From Panulirus ornatus (Eukaryota; Arthropoda; Malacostraca; Decapoda; Palinuridae), in contig NC_092265.1 in NCBI RefSeq assembly GCF_036320965.1, positions 5,275,001 through 5,339,000 on the forward strand: a stretch of 64,000 bases of DNA, written 5' to 3'. The notes under the pieces were generated by a model that had not been told where the DNA came from, did no database searches, and saw nothing but the letters and a program-made list of their open reading frames with translations. Positions 1 to 12,532 of this stretch are shown here, piece after piece; positions within the stretch are counted from its first letter, which is position 1; each line of letters begins with the position of its first letter. The translations under genes and the position numbers were made by a program.

Positions 1-236
1 GTAAGCCCACTAAAACCCCCTTTCTGGTGCTCCCGCAGCTTCGAGGCTGCACTAAACCCACACGAAAGTTGAATCCCCCAGATATGTACGTGCTACTCTT
101 TCCCGCGTGTGATCTGCACACCACCAGGGTATCCAACATTACGAACACCATTTCGGTATATCTTAAGACCATACCCGCGATACATCTACCACAGTGAAGA
201 CAATGAACGCTTATGTAATGCTGAATTGCCACGAAT

Positions 237-239
<3 letters not shown>
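1..239. other. Low-repeat DNA at window start
   Basis: Mixed-composition sequence. I see no gene, repeat or RNA signature in it before the first (AC)n tract. Confidence 0.5.

Positions 240-293
<54 letters not shown>
240..293. repeat. (AC)27 microsatellite
   Basis: Uninterrupted AC dinucleotide tract. The Thr/His and Val/Cys open frames here are only this tract translated. Confidence 0.98.
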
Positions 294-295
<2 letters not shown>

Positions 296-700
296 TACAG
301 ATGTATATAGACAGATACAGACATATCATATATATAGATATGAGCATCAGGGGAACCTCCTGTGCTGAGAGTAACATGGTCCTTGATTGGTGATTTGGTA
401 TAAAATATATAACATACCTGAGAGCCAATGATATACACATAGAGCGACACATAAGCGCACGAGTGTACCAGGCGATAAACGGCAATAGGCAAGTGACTAG
501 CCAGTGCAAATGATGTGTACTGGAGTTCATTAACATACCGGGCGGCGCGGCGGTGGCGGCGGAGCACTGCTGTGTAGGGAGGGTGTTCACTGTGGGGATC
601 ATCCATATGACTTCCGCAGCTCCGGCCTCCCTCCCTCCGTCCCTCCCTCCCCGGACACTACTCGCATCAGCAACCCCAACCCGCTCACCACTAACCACCC

Positions 701-703
<3 letters not shown>

Positions 704-753
<50 letters not shown>
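704..753. repeat. Compound (AC)n-(TA)n microsatellite
   Basis: About 14 AC repeats pass directly into about 11 TA repeats. This is one of seven compound CA/TA tracts here with the same polarity. Confidence 0.97.
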
Positions 754-1010
754 GTGGGGTGGTTTGTGGAGAGGAAGATAAGGTGGGACGGAAAAAGGAC
801 AGTTTGGAATGGAAGAGAGAGCTAGAGAGTGTGCACAGGTGTGTGGTGCTTTTTTTTTTTATACATACACGTGGGTGATTTACCCTACCACCATCCCCAC
901 ACCAGCAGCAGTGTCAGCCTCCCCTCCTCCTACAGTATCACCACACGGCGCTGAGCTGGCTACAGGCTCCTGCATTTCATCCCCGACAGTCTGAGGTTAA
1001 TTGCGACCTT

Positions 1011-1022
1011 GTGTGTGTGTGT

Positions 1023-1076
<54 letters not shown>
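1011..1076. repeat. (GT)n microsatellite
   Basis: GT tract of about 33 repeats with one C interruption near 1027. Confidence 0.98.
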
Positions 1077-1077
<1 letters not shown>

Positions 1078-1232
1078 GCAGTGGCACAAGCTGAATACAT
1101 TCTGATTTACAGGGTGGTTTCAATAGACCACAATTAAGGGGTTGAGTCCCCCTTTACGTGTAAATTACCACGGCAAACCTTGCGTGCATGTTTATCGACA
1201 AGGGCAAGAGGTTGCATATGTGACCTTCCCCC

Positions 1233-1234
<2 letters not shown>

Positions 1235-1279
<45 letters not shown>
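1235..1279. repeat. (AC)22 microsatellite
   Basis: Pure AC tract. Confidence 0.98.
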
Positions 1280-1281
<2 letters not shown>

Positions 1282-1443
1282 CCAAGAAGTCAAGGTGGAA
1301 TGACCTGGAATTCAAGCTTTCTCCCACTGTAATTTATGTTAGGGTAAAGTTTGCATGATATTGTTCAAGGCCTGTCTGTACGTCAAAGCACATATACTAT
1401 GTATATACGTATTTCTTGATCATGCCTTCCTCTTTTCTCACAT

Positions 1444-1447
1444 TGTG

Positions 1448-1519
<72 letters not shown>

Positions 1520-1531
1520 TGTGTCTGTGTC
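1444..1531. repeat. (GT)n microsatellite
   Basis: GT tract of about 44 repeats. A GC variant lies near the left end, and CT variants appear at the right end as it decays into TCTGTGTC. Confidence 0.98.
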
Positions 1532-1862
1532 TCCTTCTATGATTCCCGTCCTTTCTCCTTTTTTCTTGGGGGCAGATGTTTTTCGGACGTCAAATACAAA
1601 ATATCAAACGGTTATGAGGTGGGAACACACACACACACACCAACCTCACTGCGATGTGTTGTATGCTTCTCCTCACTCGAGATCATGTCTAAGCGCACTC
1701 CAAAATCAACAACAAAAAAAAAAAAAAAGAAAGAAAGCTGAGATTCGTATCTTTCCCATGAAAACATTTTCAGCACAGGCAAGAATATCAGGTCAGGATA
1801 ATTGAACAGTAATCATGTATGGCGGTCATGATTCTGATCCTGAAACCTGGCCCTCACTGAGG

Positions 1863-1951
1863 AGGTCAAAGGCCAGGCCAGGCCAGGCCACCATTGTCTT
1901 AAAAGGTCGTGCCGTCGTGCTCAAGGGTCGTACCGTCGTGCTCAGTGGAGG
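1863..1951 (+). repeat. 21-bp-motif locus 1: leader plus two units
   Basis: An AGGTCA-A-AGGCCA leader (1863-1875) and a short GGCCA run precede two copies of the dispersed 21-bp motif, GGTCGTGCCGTCGTGCTCAA and GGTCGTACCGTCGTGCTCAG. It is the best-conserved short member of the family in this window. Function is unknown; I treat it as a dispersed repeat. Confidence 0.8.
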
Positions 1952-2111
1952 GAGGTGGGAGGGGGATAAATGGCTGTCTGGTGCGAGGGAGCAAGGGGTG
2001 GAGTGGAAAGGGAAAGGGGGGGGGGCTATTTTTACTACTGATCAATACGACGTAAAAGTTTGAGCAGAGAAGCTGGGGGACCTTGTGGGTAGGGCCAGTG
2101 TGCTCTAGAAC

Positions 2112-2300
2112 CTTGGTGCCGTGACCTTTACACCTGTATCCCATGTACCCTTCTTACGATGACCTTTACACCTGCGTCCGTCCAACCCATACGTCTCCTT
2201 GCTTACGATGACCTTCGCATCTGCGTCCAGCCTCCTGAAGGTCTCCTCCCAGTGATCTTTACACCCAAAGTCCTCCCTCCCACAGATGTCCATTACGCCC
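2112..2300. repeat. Degenerate ~40-50 bp minisatellite
   Basis: The phrase TGACCTTTACACCTGCGTCC recurs in altered form near 2119, 2157, 2207 and 2250. Divergence between copies is high, so this is an old array or a chance cluster. Confidence 0.5.
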
Positions 2301-2351
2301 AAGCCTTACACATCTTGTCCACCAGTCGTCCTCACACACCTTTAAGATTGC

Positions 2352-2392
2352 TGTGTGTGTGTGTGTGTGTCTGTGTGTGTGTGTGTGTGTGT
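2352..2392. repeat. (GT)n microsatellite
   Basis: GT tract with a single CT interruption. Confidence 0.97.
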
Positions 2393-2549
2393 ACCCGGCG
2401 TTACACACCCTAAGCCTTGGGGGAATCAGTGGGTGTATTCCCCTACCTCAAACACACCCTCCACCTACGCTCCGCCTCAACACATCGCACATCAGAATGA
2501 TCGTCTGCACAAGACCTCACGTTGTTATCTGTGGCATCTAGCACACAAC

Positions 2550-2885
2550 AGCCTCCCAAAGCTGCGTCTCGCACATAACAGCCTCCAAAACCTGCATGTC
2601 GCACACAACAGCCCTCAAAAACCTGCAAGTCGCACACAACAGCCTCCAAAAGCTGCGTCTCGCACACAACTGCCTCCAAAAGCTGCATCTAGCACACAAC
2701 AGCCTCCAAAAGCTGCGTCTCGCACACAACAGCCTCCAAAACCTGCATGTCGCACATAACAGCCTCCAAAAGCTGCATCTCGCACACAACAGCCTCCAAA
2801 AGCTGCATCTAGCATACAACAGCCTCTAAAAGCTGCATCTCGCACACAACAGCCTCCAAAAGCTGCGTCTCGCACACAACAGCCT
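2550..2885. repeat. 30-bp minisatellite, about 11 copies
   Basis: Units begin AGCCTCCAAAAGCTGC and end TCGCACACAAC. They start at 2550, 2580, 2610 and then every 30 bp from 2641; one unit is 31 bp. Three variant classes alternate (AGCTGCGTCTCGC, AGCTGCATCTAGC, ACCTGCATGTCGC). Because 30 is a multiple of three, several frames stay open and give 10-residue Cys/Phe/Trp-rich or Gln/Leu-rich repeats. These show no sign of being genes. Confidence 0.95.
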
Positions 2886-3598
2886 TCCAAAGTCCCAGGT
2901 ATATCCGTCTGGCATTAACCTCGCCCCTGACCTACGGTCTTCTGTTGTTTTTTCTCTTCTGATCAGTGCAGGATAGTCGTCAGGGTCTCCTGGCCTGATG
3001 TCCTGCCCCCAGTGCGACCTCACGGGCACAAAAGACCCAATTCTTCCCCCATGTCCAGTAACAGTGCACACCGGCGAAGCTAACATATCTCATTCTCTCT
3101 ATCTTGTCCCGGTATTGTTATTGCCAAATGTGGAGTGTTTTATAAAGGTTTTTCGATGTTTTTGGAAGTGGGCAACGCCGAGAAATAAAAAGTCACTGGA
3201 GTAACTGCTTTCAGCGGCTAAGCGTCCCCGATGCCTTAAACTCAGTTTGACCATAGCTGTTGGATCTTGCCCCTCCTGTCTACCAGTGTCGTCCCATACC
3301 CCACCACAAACAACAAAACACATGAATGTTACTCTTCCTGGACTTTCGTTTCAACTGTTATCAATAAAACCGGTTGCAAGGACGTTACCAACTCCTATTC
3401 TTCATCCGTGTTTAGTTAATTTCACCGATTTGCTGGTACAGACGCACATCAATGAACGTCTACCTAACTTTGCACGGGTTCTTCCGATTATTACGAATTC
3501 GTGAGATTTCTACGCCCCGCTCACACCTCGTGTTCAGTACTGCCAAATGACTATAAGTCTCATGACAGGGAAGACACTGTTGCAGCTGCTGAGGAGAG
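2886..3598. other. Low-repeat stretch
   Basis: No tandem repeat, RNA gene or convincing coding frame is seen. Confidence 0.4.
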
Positions 3599-3651
3599 AG
3601 AAAGAAAGAGGGAGGGAGAGAGAGAGAGAGTCTCTCTCTCTCCCTCTCTCT
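3599..3651. repeat. (GA)n/(TC)n inverted microsatellite
   Basis: A purine run ending in GAGAGAGAGAGAGAG (3616-3630) is followed with no spacer by TCTCTCTCTCTCCCTCTCTC. The two halves are complementary, so the tract can fold into a hairpin, unlike the other GA or TC tracts here, which are one-sided. Confidence 0.9.
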
Positions 3652-5580
3652 GTACCCATGACATTCGCCCTCGCTACAATCATATCATGTAACAAACCAT
3701 CTGTGTGGCCCACGAACGCAAAACCTTTACTTCTGGCCATACCCGTTCTTTTCTAACTCACGCATACGCTGCGATGGCTACCCGTTCACTTGCAAGTACT
3801 GGTGATAAACGGCAGAATACACACCATCGCAGAGGTTCCCTTGGAAACCTTAAAAAGCGTTTCCAATTCCAGCTCATCAAGCCTGTGTTACTCTCGGTGA
3901 TACATCCCGCTTCTTGTGGCTGACGTCGACCCGAGCAGTGCCCGTCACTATGTCTGATGTTTTGTATTGCCTAAATGCTTTCATGAGCTGGCATTACGCT
4001 CCTCACGTTGCAATGCGTCTCCTATGCTTCCATGAACCCTCGCAGTGTATTTCCCGTTGGCGATATTTCCATGAAGCTTTTAAACTACTGATAAAAGAAA
4101 AAAATCAGGAACACGAATATCTCTGGCGGACGGCGAGAGACTAGAGGTAACATCTCCAGCATGTGCGATACTGTGTCACTACCCCTCTCTATCAGACAGC
4201 TGCCGCCCCTCACTTGTGCCTGAGACCCCACCTGATCAATACTGTTCACCACTGTAATCAGCACATTAGCCACAGTGGAAACCGCCTCTCCCCAGTGTAG
4301 TGGATCCGTATGTTTTTGCATCCACCTTCTCTCCAGCCCACCCGGCCCTCATATTCCCCTCGCTGCCCTGCCTCCGACGGGGAATTTCTTTTCTAAAGTT
4401 GGACGCGTGAATCGGGGGCTCGGCGCTCACGTTCGAACGTTTGGCCCAGGTCGCGTGAGGTCTCATCCTCAGTCTTCATTGAGCGGACGAACTTCCTGTG
4501 TTAATCCTGAGTTAACCTGAACGTCAGATGTGCGTCAGACAGACTTTTTCTTTACTGTCGTCTCACTTTAGCTTCCACTTTACGACCATAATTCGGTCAA
4601 TAATCGTCCATTTCTCCCCCCATCAACTCCGGTAATAGAATGCCAAATGGTGTCCTTTTATCCCCCGCTAAATCTAATTCTGCAAATGAATCTTGTCCAA
4701 AAACCCCTCTCATTTCTCTTTCCGGCAAATCGTCAACGAAGTTCCTCTCCGTCCATTCCTGTGTCGAACCAGGCGCACACACTATACAAAGTCTTTCCTC
4801 CGTCAAGCAGACAACACACTCGGCCGACGCCCTGTGTTCCGACTCCGTCAGTAGAAACCTCAACTCACCACCAACTCACGCACAAGGACACGAGCATCAC
4901 CCCTTCCTTCCCTACCCCCTGGCACCAACCATCCAGCTTGTCTGTCGCTGACGGGGACGCGGACGAGCTCCCAGTGTTCCCCCTGGTCATCGATCTGATG
5001 CAGCAACGACACACACACACACACACTCCCAGAGAACGACTCCAACATTACAAACACACACACACACACACACAATGTACTTGCAGGACACTGAAACTCC
5101 TTATCAGGAGACCTAAAGAGCGATATCACCAGCACCACCAAGACATGAGCAGTACCCTCAGGCAGGACATCAGCAACACTTAGAAAAAAAAAAATATCCA
5201 ATCACAAATGACTGCCACAAACATTACGAGAAGACACAAGAAAACTTTACGAACGAGTGACGAAAAAACCCATATCCACAGAAGAAAGCACATAACAGAC
5301 ACGAATAATCCGCGAACTAAATACATTCATCAAAGTATCCGAATACGAAAATTCATAATCTGAGTATTCGTGACCACACTGTCTACATGCGTCCTCTTTA
5401 GTGGAAGCGCTTCCCACAGAGGGAGGAAAAAATTATTAAAGGTAATAATGAAACGTGTAAATTATGCAATACGCATTTGCATATCATGAAAAATAATTCG
5501 AACTCTCGAGCCTATCTCCGGACGTGAGAGATATCGCTCAAATTAGCTGATACCTCGATCGACAACGACGTCAACCTACC

Positions 5581-5583
<3 letters not shown>
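3652..5583. other. Low-repeat stretch with two short CA tracts
   Basis: Short (CA)n tracts lie at 5009-5027 and 5053-5074. A minus-strand open frame at 4597-4876 has protein-like composition but no recognisable family and no good acceptor upstream. Nothing else is supported. Confidence 0.4.

Positions 5584-5655
<72 letters not shown>
5584..5655. repeat. (TA)36 microsatellite
   Basis: Pure TA tract, able to extrude as a cruciform. Confidence 0.98.
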
Positions 5656-5656
<1 letters not shown>

Positions 5657-8600
5657 TACGACTGGCCACAAAAGAATATCGCGAGAGACCACAACAAAAA
5701 CCCAGGGAGTAATGACAAGCCACAAGACAATGGTGAAAGAGGCGGGAAAAAGAATGTCTTCACACCAAGGTGGTGGTGGTGGTGGTGGTCAACGCTGAGC
5801 TGCTGTGTAATCTACGAGGGGAAGTCACTTTAATCAACGCGACGTAAAGCACGCCAGAAAACTTCACATGCCCGGCCACTGTATATCAATCACTGTGATT
5901 ACCAGCAACGTTTCGATAGACGACGTCAGAGATGCAGATTTCTCCTTTCAAAACAAAGACTCAGTTTATAAGACCCACTCAATTCAAACTAGTTTCATTT
6001 CTATAATTCAAACTGTCACTTTGAGCCTGACGTACGTATGATAAATATATAATTAATAACATAATAATAATAATAGTATATGTATACATTTCCAAGTCTA
6101 TCTCATACAACATAGGGAAAACTTACTCTATTACAATGGTAAAAACGTGTGACATTTGCGTTAAACGTATAATCAAACTTTTTTCCATGCTGAAGCTAAA
6201 TACAAACGTAAGGTGAGCAAGAAATTGCTGATCATTCAACCGCATGAATTTCTCTCCGTGACACAACCTTACTTGCGCCGATTTGCATATCCATCCTTGG
6301 CAAGGCCGCGATGCAAGGTGGACTGCAGTGCTGGCTGGCTCCACATGCAACGCAACGCCATAGCCCTCGTGTGTGAGAAACGAGTACACAATCGCGAACA
6401 AGGGAGCACCTAGCTTGCCCATGCCCTTGCAGGGACTAGGCTACTACATCAAGCCGTACCCCTGGTGTCTCAGTGACGCTCTGGCTTAAATCATACGTAG
6501 ACCGTGTCAGGGCTAATCATCCCCGGTATTGTGGTCTGTCATCGCTGGCATCATCCATCAGTTACTTGCACGGGTGAAATAGAGTTTAAGGTCATCTTAT
6601 TCAATCCGTCATGCACTACGAGTTGCGGGTAGGTTTAACCCTCCAAGCGGCAAAGTACCTTGTCGAAATCCGCCTCTTTGTTAGCCGTGCAGCGGAGTGT
6701 GCGATTGCAACAACAACCCCCGACCTACCATCCCCACCTCACCTCACCTCCCCTCCCACGCATTATATAGTCACGCACGAATGCGCTGAGCAAGCACACC
6801 GCGCTCAGAGATCAAAACACGTATTGCAACAACGTGCTGACAGACGTCCTTTGAGTACTGATAACACGCGAGTCTTGGAACACTTTAGCACGAACCTCAC
6901 TGAAGCACGCCAATGTCTCGCCGCTGACAACGGTAACGTAGTAAACTTCAGTGGGAGGGACAGAAAAAAAATACATGGATCCCGGCAACGTAATTAACGT
7001 GAAGTAAACATCACATTCCTGGCTTAATCAAACTAATAATCATATACTCTTTAATGCACTATGTACATTCTTTTTTTTTTTCTACATACGTAAATATATC
7101 AAATATATACCAAAAGTTGGGGAACATTATATTAAAATTGTGGAGCGAAACTTTTACCACAGAGAACGTGGACGGAATATCCCTAATGAGCTACTCTAAC
7201 AAACTATTTCGTTTAAAAACGATCCCCTTTTTTTGCACTGCTAATTTATTCTTTTACCTTTCACGGGCTATTGTTAAGATTTTCTGCCTTCTTTCCTTTC
7301 ATATATATACACATATCATCGGATGGCTATCCTAATGCACTGATCCTCTTTCATTCATACCATCCATCTAACAATATCACTTACAGCAGGTGTTTCTTCT
7401 GAAACATAGGTAGAATGAAGGAATAAGGGATGATGTATTGGTGTACCCAGCTGAGGATAATGCAGTAGGATATAACTATAGAAAAAAATTCTGACTAAAT
7501 CAATGAAAATGGGCGTGCCGCTAGCCAGACTTGCATCGCTGTGCAAGCAGTAAAACCATCTTTTTTTTTTTCAAATATTACGCGACCAGTACGTGATTGC
7601 ATAACCCATCAAAACATAGAGAAAGGGACAGGGATTTCAAACTGATCGAAATTCGAGGTTAGAACTGAACAAAAAAAAAAAAATACAGTCGTCAAAAAAA
7701 CAAACGAATCTTGCACCGAACATGTAAAACAAGAGCACTCTGAAAAAAATAGTGGTATACATAGCGCACGACACCCCGGGGAAGCATGCCATGTTAATTA
7801 GCTGATGAATCCTTCGTATCATGCCAGTGCATACAAGTAAGGGCTGCTTGTTTGTCTGCTTTCCGGGTTTATTTTTGCAATAACGTTTCAATAAGCATCG
7901 TTGTCCATCTGGGTACTGGTATGTAATCAGATTTTTCCATCATAATACTGGCGTCAAGACTGAGTTTGCTGAATGAGATGCGAGTGAGAAGAGGGAGTAC
8001 ACTCCTAGACTTGTATACACTCTATTGTTTACCCTGCCAAGAACAATGTCGCGTTGAGTTAGACGCTTAAAGAAATGCGTATATGAAAGTTTATGATCCT
8101 TGCCTACATAGACGTTCCGTTATATAATGCTGTGGTGACGGGTGAACGCAACCAAACTCCTGCTTATCCTAAGCATTACCAAATATCCTGCGCCTCCTCC
8201 TGCGCCTCCCCGAAGGCTTTGGTAAAGGATGAACCCAACCAAAGACACTACCTTATCCTAAGTCTAAACCAGATACCCTGCGCCTTACCCGACCCCAATG
8301 TCATTTTTCAGTATCACTCCCGCCTCACAACACTCCCTTCCTCAGTACCTCGGAGGGCTCCTACGTCTCACTGGGTGACTTGAGCGCGTGCGTTTATCTG
8401 TGAATGGACTTGATCGACGCCGCCGCTCCCAAGGGCGCTTAAGCTCAGTGACATAACGACTCGAAGTCCCTGGAGCCAAAATAGCCTCCCCTTCCCTCCC
8501 GTCCAGACTCTACTAGATCGTAGAGGCAATGATATATTAAAGGAAAGACGGATCCTCTCATTTTCAGCCCCCACACTCCCATCCCATCCCAGACCATCAG

Positions 8601-10105
8601 CCCCCGAGCCCTGCATGCTTGTGAAAAAAAAAAAATGTATCAATTCCATGTAGCTTACTGCAACCAATAGGCTGGTCGTTCCATTGGAAACATCATCACC
8701 TGAACCATAAAACGAATATTATCTACAGTATACAACAATTAACATGCTTTACATCCATGAGTCCCGCCCAAAAAGGTACAGAGCATTTCGTAAAGTTTCG
8801 CGTTTAAAATCATTTCTAGGTTTAAAAAACATAATGCTTCCACAATATCACGACGCAAGTGAATGACTCGCGTGCATTATGAACCGTCGAGTTTAAATAA
8901 TGGATTGCAATACTTTGAATTAGACAAAAACATCTGGTAACATACTGAACATGATTTCTTTTTTATTACTGGCAACACCAAGCAGAATCAATTTACAGCT
9001 TAACATGATCTAATCTACCGTCAGTTTCACTTGAAAGGAGAGGGAAAAGAAGAGGGCAGTAATATAAAGTCTCAGACATAATTGACCACTAAAAAACATG
9101 ACGTATCAAGCCAGTGATCTGCCACACTATTTAGCGCAGCACACCTCAAACAGGTAATGTAAGTTCCCTGACGCCCATCACGCTCTGTGACTGATGGCAA
9201 ACCCAGAGAAACCTCTGAACCTGCTGAGAAGCCAGGGCAGTTTCTATGCTTAAAAGATGGACCCTGGCCTGGCAACACGACATGGTCACATAAGGATGTG
9301 CTAATACTTAACCACAAATGCCACACGAATAATCAAGGAATACGAAGTTCCCCGCTGAGGCATGAAATGGGGCGAGTTCTGAAGCGCTCATCAATATTGC
9401 CCTGAATACGACATTATACAACCGCGCAACAAACTGGTGCCTAAACTTGGCTGGAAAACTTGAACCAAGACGCGGACGCGAGAGCATACGCGGCAGAGAC
9501 CAATTTGAAAGCCTATATGAGTTGATTCATTCTTCCTCGACCGCGCAAAACCCATCAGAAAAATATGCGAGTCGTCTTTCAGCCGCATGGAAGCAATACA
9601 TTTGTATTTACAAGAATTAAAAGGTAACGTAAGAATAGCTATAGATAATTCATCCACTTCTGACGAACTATATAGAAGGGAAGACTTAAAATTTCAGAGA
9701 GTCAACGGTGGTCTATGGAGGTATCGCTGAAAATCTTTTTGGGCCAGCCTGTTAACGAAGAAGAGAAGGGAGCTTGAAGCCCACTCATTAAAAAGTGAAT
9801 ATTGCTAATCATGTGATCATATGATAAGCGATGAAAGAATTCTGCAGACAGCAACAGGTTAGCACATAGCCAAACATTAAAGAAACTAAAGATTTAAGTC
9901 ATCTCATATATAAAAAAAAAAAAATGGCAAAACAAATCGCTTCACTGCTCTCCTTGGCGACCGAATCCTCCTAAGTGCGCCTACGCAGGCAGGAAAACGA
10001 TTCACTAATTTCTTCTTGCAATACGTGAAGTAAAACAAGATTTTCCATAAATACAGGGAAATTCCTGGTTATTTCTGGTAAAGTTTTGCTTGCCATAACC
10101 CATCA

Positions 10106-10107
<2 letters not shown>
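5656..10107. other. Longest low-repeat stretch of the window
   Basis: About 4.4 kb of mostly unique sequence. It contains (GGT)7 at 5769-5789, scattered T or A homopolymers, and one imperfect 88-bp duplication (8143 and 8231). A 128-codon ATG frame at 6611-6997 and a 72-codon frame at 9187-9405 are free of simple repeats but match nothing I recognise and have no clear splice or promoter context. I see no RNA genes or transposon ends. Confidence 0.4.
8143..8290 (+). repeat. Imperfect 88-bp tandem duplication
   Basis: The series GAACGCAACCAAA, CTTATCCTAAG, ATATCCTGCGCCT at 8143-8200 recurs as GAACCCAACCAAA, CTTATCCTAAG, ATACCCTGCGCCT at 8231-8286. Confidence 0.75.
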
Positions 10108-10175
<68 letters not shown>

Positions 10176-10182
10176 TATATAT
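10108..10182. repeat. (TC)31 microsatellite with short TA tail
   Basis: Pure TC tract ending in TTTTATATATATA. It forms the left boundary of duplicated segment copy A. Confidence 0.97.
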
Positions 10183-11235
10183 ACAAATTCTGTCTTTAGG
10201 TACATTATTACATCTGCTTCTTTCTCTTTAATGCAAACCTGAGCCACTAGTCTTGGCTACCAGAGTACTGGTAAAAATCTACTTTAATTCCAAGTTTAAC
10301 AACTTTATCCTGTAACGGATAACTGTCCTATGATGATCACAGGAAAATGTTTCCTTCATCGGTATGTAATTCTGACCATTACAAGGCTTTCCTGTTGTAG
10401 ACTTTAGTAAGGTCAGGTCATTCTATACCCGTCCCTCCCCCTCTAGAACTTGGGTTGTGTTATTCCATTAAAAGACTTTTTTTTTCTTCTTTTTTATTAC
10501 GTCTGTAATTGGAATAAAAATGGTTACTGTTCCGTGGAGAGCGCGCCTGGGATTTTTATTTTCCATAAACATTTACGTTTAAGCTGGGTTAGGTTAGGTT
10601 TCGTACAAGTCACGTTAGTTCATGTTACATACAGTTTCGTTGAGGTGATGTGCAGTGACGGTTCACCTGAAATTCAGGTCCAGCGACGTGACTGGCAACG
10701 CCAACCTTAGCACACACGTCACACCCAGGCTTCACTCACCACTTGTTCGTGGAACGTCAAGGTCACTGACGCTGAAATCGTGAGGGTGTTCTCAACTCCA
10801 TCTCAAAATGAATTCCCTTTGGTTGTCACCTCCTTCGATCAACTTGAAGGTGATATCGGACAACGGGGAGACTAAAACATCAGAAGGTCAGAAAAGAGGG
10901 TTGCGGACTCTATGTCATTTACGATTCCTAACGACGATAAGCAAGAAAGAAAAACAGACACTAAAAATGCCTTTGACTATCATATTCTTGTCTGTTAATC
11001 CTTGATCGTTGGTGTATGAACTGCGATGACAGTCACACAAAATTATAGGGATTGGGAAGAAAAAGATAAGTCCCTTGTCCTGGTATAATATGACCCTCAT
11101 GCTACCACCCTCCTGAAGCAGGTCGAAACTCAAGGACTGATTACACAATGGCTGCCCGTCTCGTTGATGAGGACTTTGCTTAGATCCTAACGGCGCGGCA
11201 GCCTGCTTGCTCTCTCTCTCTCTCTCCCTCTCTCT
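10171..11235 (+). repeat. Duplicated segment, copy A
   Basis: This ~1.05-kb segment consists of a part 1 (about 10171-10476) and a part 2 (about 10477-11210) that closes in a (CT)n tract at 11211-11235. Part 2 recurs at 16349 and 17397, and part 1 recurs at 17093. A differs from B and C by single-base indels in short homopolymers and by several substitutions; for example it has GGGTTAGG where B and C have GGTTAGG, and TGTCATTTA where they have TGTCTTTTA. It carries no recognisable coding sequence. (CT)n tracts bound the copies, which suggests recombination between microsatellites or an assembly duplication. Confidence 0.9.
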
Positions 11236-12532
11236 ACCCCCCCTTCACCAACACCCCACACCACCCCCCAACCCCCCACCGCAGCTGCGCGTCCGGAACC
11301 GATGACGCCGAGCATAACCGGAGGTGACTCAATACACCAGGCCTTGAGGTAACACTCCCGCCAACACCGTACTCTCCCGAGAGACCTGCTGATCTCAAGG
11401 CCGACTTCATAAGAACCGGATCTTGAAGTTAAACTTTCCCTACCTGCAACCCTTTTTCAAAGATCAGACTCGATGCGAACATGATCAGGGCACCATTTTC
11501 TTCCCGGCACTCTTTCGGTTGTGATGTCACCTGTTTTGGAGACGCAGTTCGGTAATGCCAAGTTACTGCGAGATAATGTCATGATTCTACTCTACATTAT
11601 GGACTCCATCATCGACGTCTTCGTCAAGGGTTCAGTTTATTCTAAATATTCGTACCTTAATGGTACGTCATCCTAACGTCACACTACGTAACAATTTCTG
11701 CGCCAAACTGCCCCCAAAAGAGGCAAGATTTCAGAAATCACTAAACTGATTTAAGCGTTCAAAAGTCATAACAATCTCGTGATTTACAGCCCCATACTAT
11801 AAGCTATAAGTTCGCCAGCACTCATTTCGAAAAGAGGGGGCTGCAGTGTTTCCTAAACCACCATCTAAAGACCAGACATAACTAGCGATGAATCAGATAA
11901 CGACAGATAAAAGGAAAAAAGAGAAATAACTTTCAGTCTGTCGACGAATCGTCCACCATGACCGCTGCCATCCACCAGTCTTATCATCTGAGGTTCAGGC
12001 AGGAGTCGGTGGCACACTATCACGTGTTCCACGGATTCACACGGGCAACGATTCTGACGAAATTACCCACTCCGGTAATAGAATTTGATAATTACCACGA
12101 CTGAAGCAGGGTACGACACGTTAAATCCCTGTGTCTTCCTAACATTCCAACATGTCGAAGATCGAATCCTAGCTTAAAAACCTTCCTAGCTAAGCCGAGC
12201 ATGATATAGTCATGGAAAAAATCGTGCATGATAACTGTGAACGAAATCGTTGCGAAGCTTGTACGAAATCCTGTATTCTAAAACGAATATTAGCCATTGT
12301 ATCTTACGATACAATCCCAAATAAGAAATATAAAATATCCACGACTCTTTTACATTCATACCGACAGTCGCATCCACTACAAAGGTTCCCCTTTCGTTTG
12401 ATCTCGCCTCATCACTTTCCACCTTTGTTTGTTGTCAGATTTGCGTTCTATGTACAACGATTCGATTAAGGATAATGACATAATCCTTAATGTAATCCTC
12501 GGGTTAAGCAATGGTAGTTTTTTTTTTTTTCC
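11236..12532. other. Unique spacer between copy A and the 25-bp array
   Basis: No repeat or gene is recognised. It ends with an A+T-rich patch and a T13 run (about 12518-12530) directly abutting the first 25-bp unit. Confidence 0.5.

Noticed and set aside
186..731. Long open frames of Cys-Val, Thr-His, Tyr-Ile, Ser-Leu or Arg-Glu repeats here and at many other sites
   Set aside because: They are dinucleotide microsatellites translated in frame. They are open in several frames and on both strands, and carry no flanking coding signal.
2443..2890. Cys/Phe/Trp-rich 10-residue repeat proteins across the 30-bp array
   Set aside because: Frames are open on both strands because the unit length is a multiple of three and lacks stops. 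Variation between units is not biased to silent positions.
4597..4876. Minus-strand open frame with acidic, Cys-containing peptide
   Set aside because: Protein-like composition, but the upstream side is purine-rich with no credible acceptor, the frame begins at a non-ATG codon after a TGA, and no family is recognised.
6611..6997. 128-codon ATG open frame in repeat-free DNA
   Set aside because: No recognisable domain, and part of the middle is a CCTCACC/CCTCCC patch. No supporting promoter or splice context was seen. A chance frame is the simplest reading.
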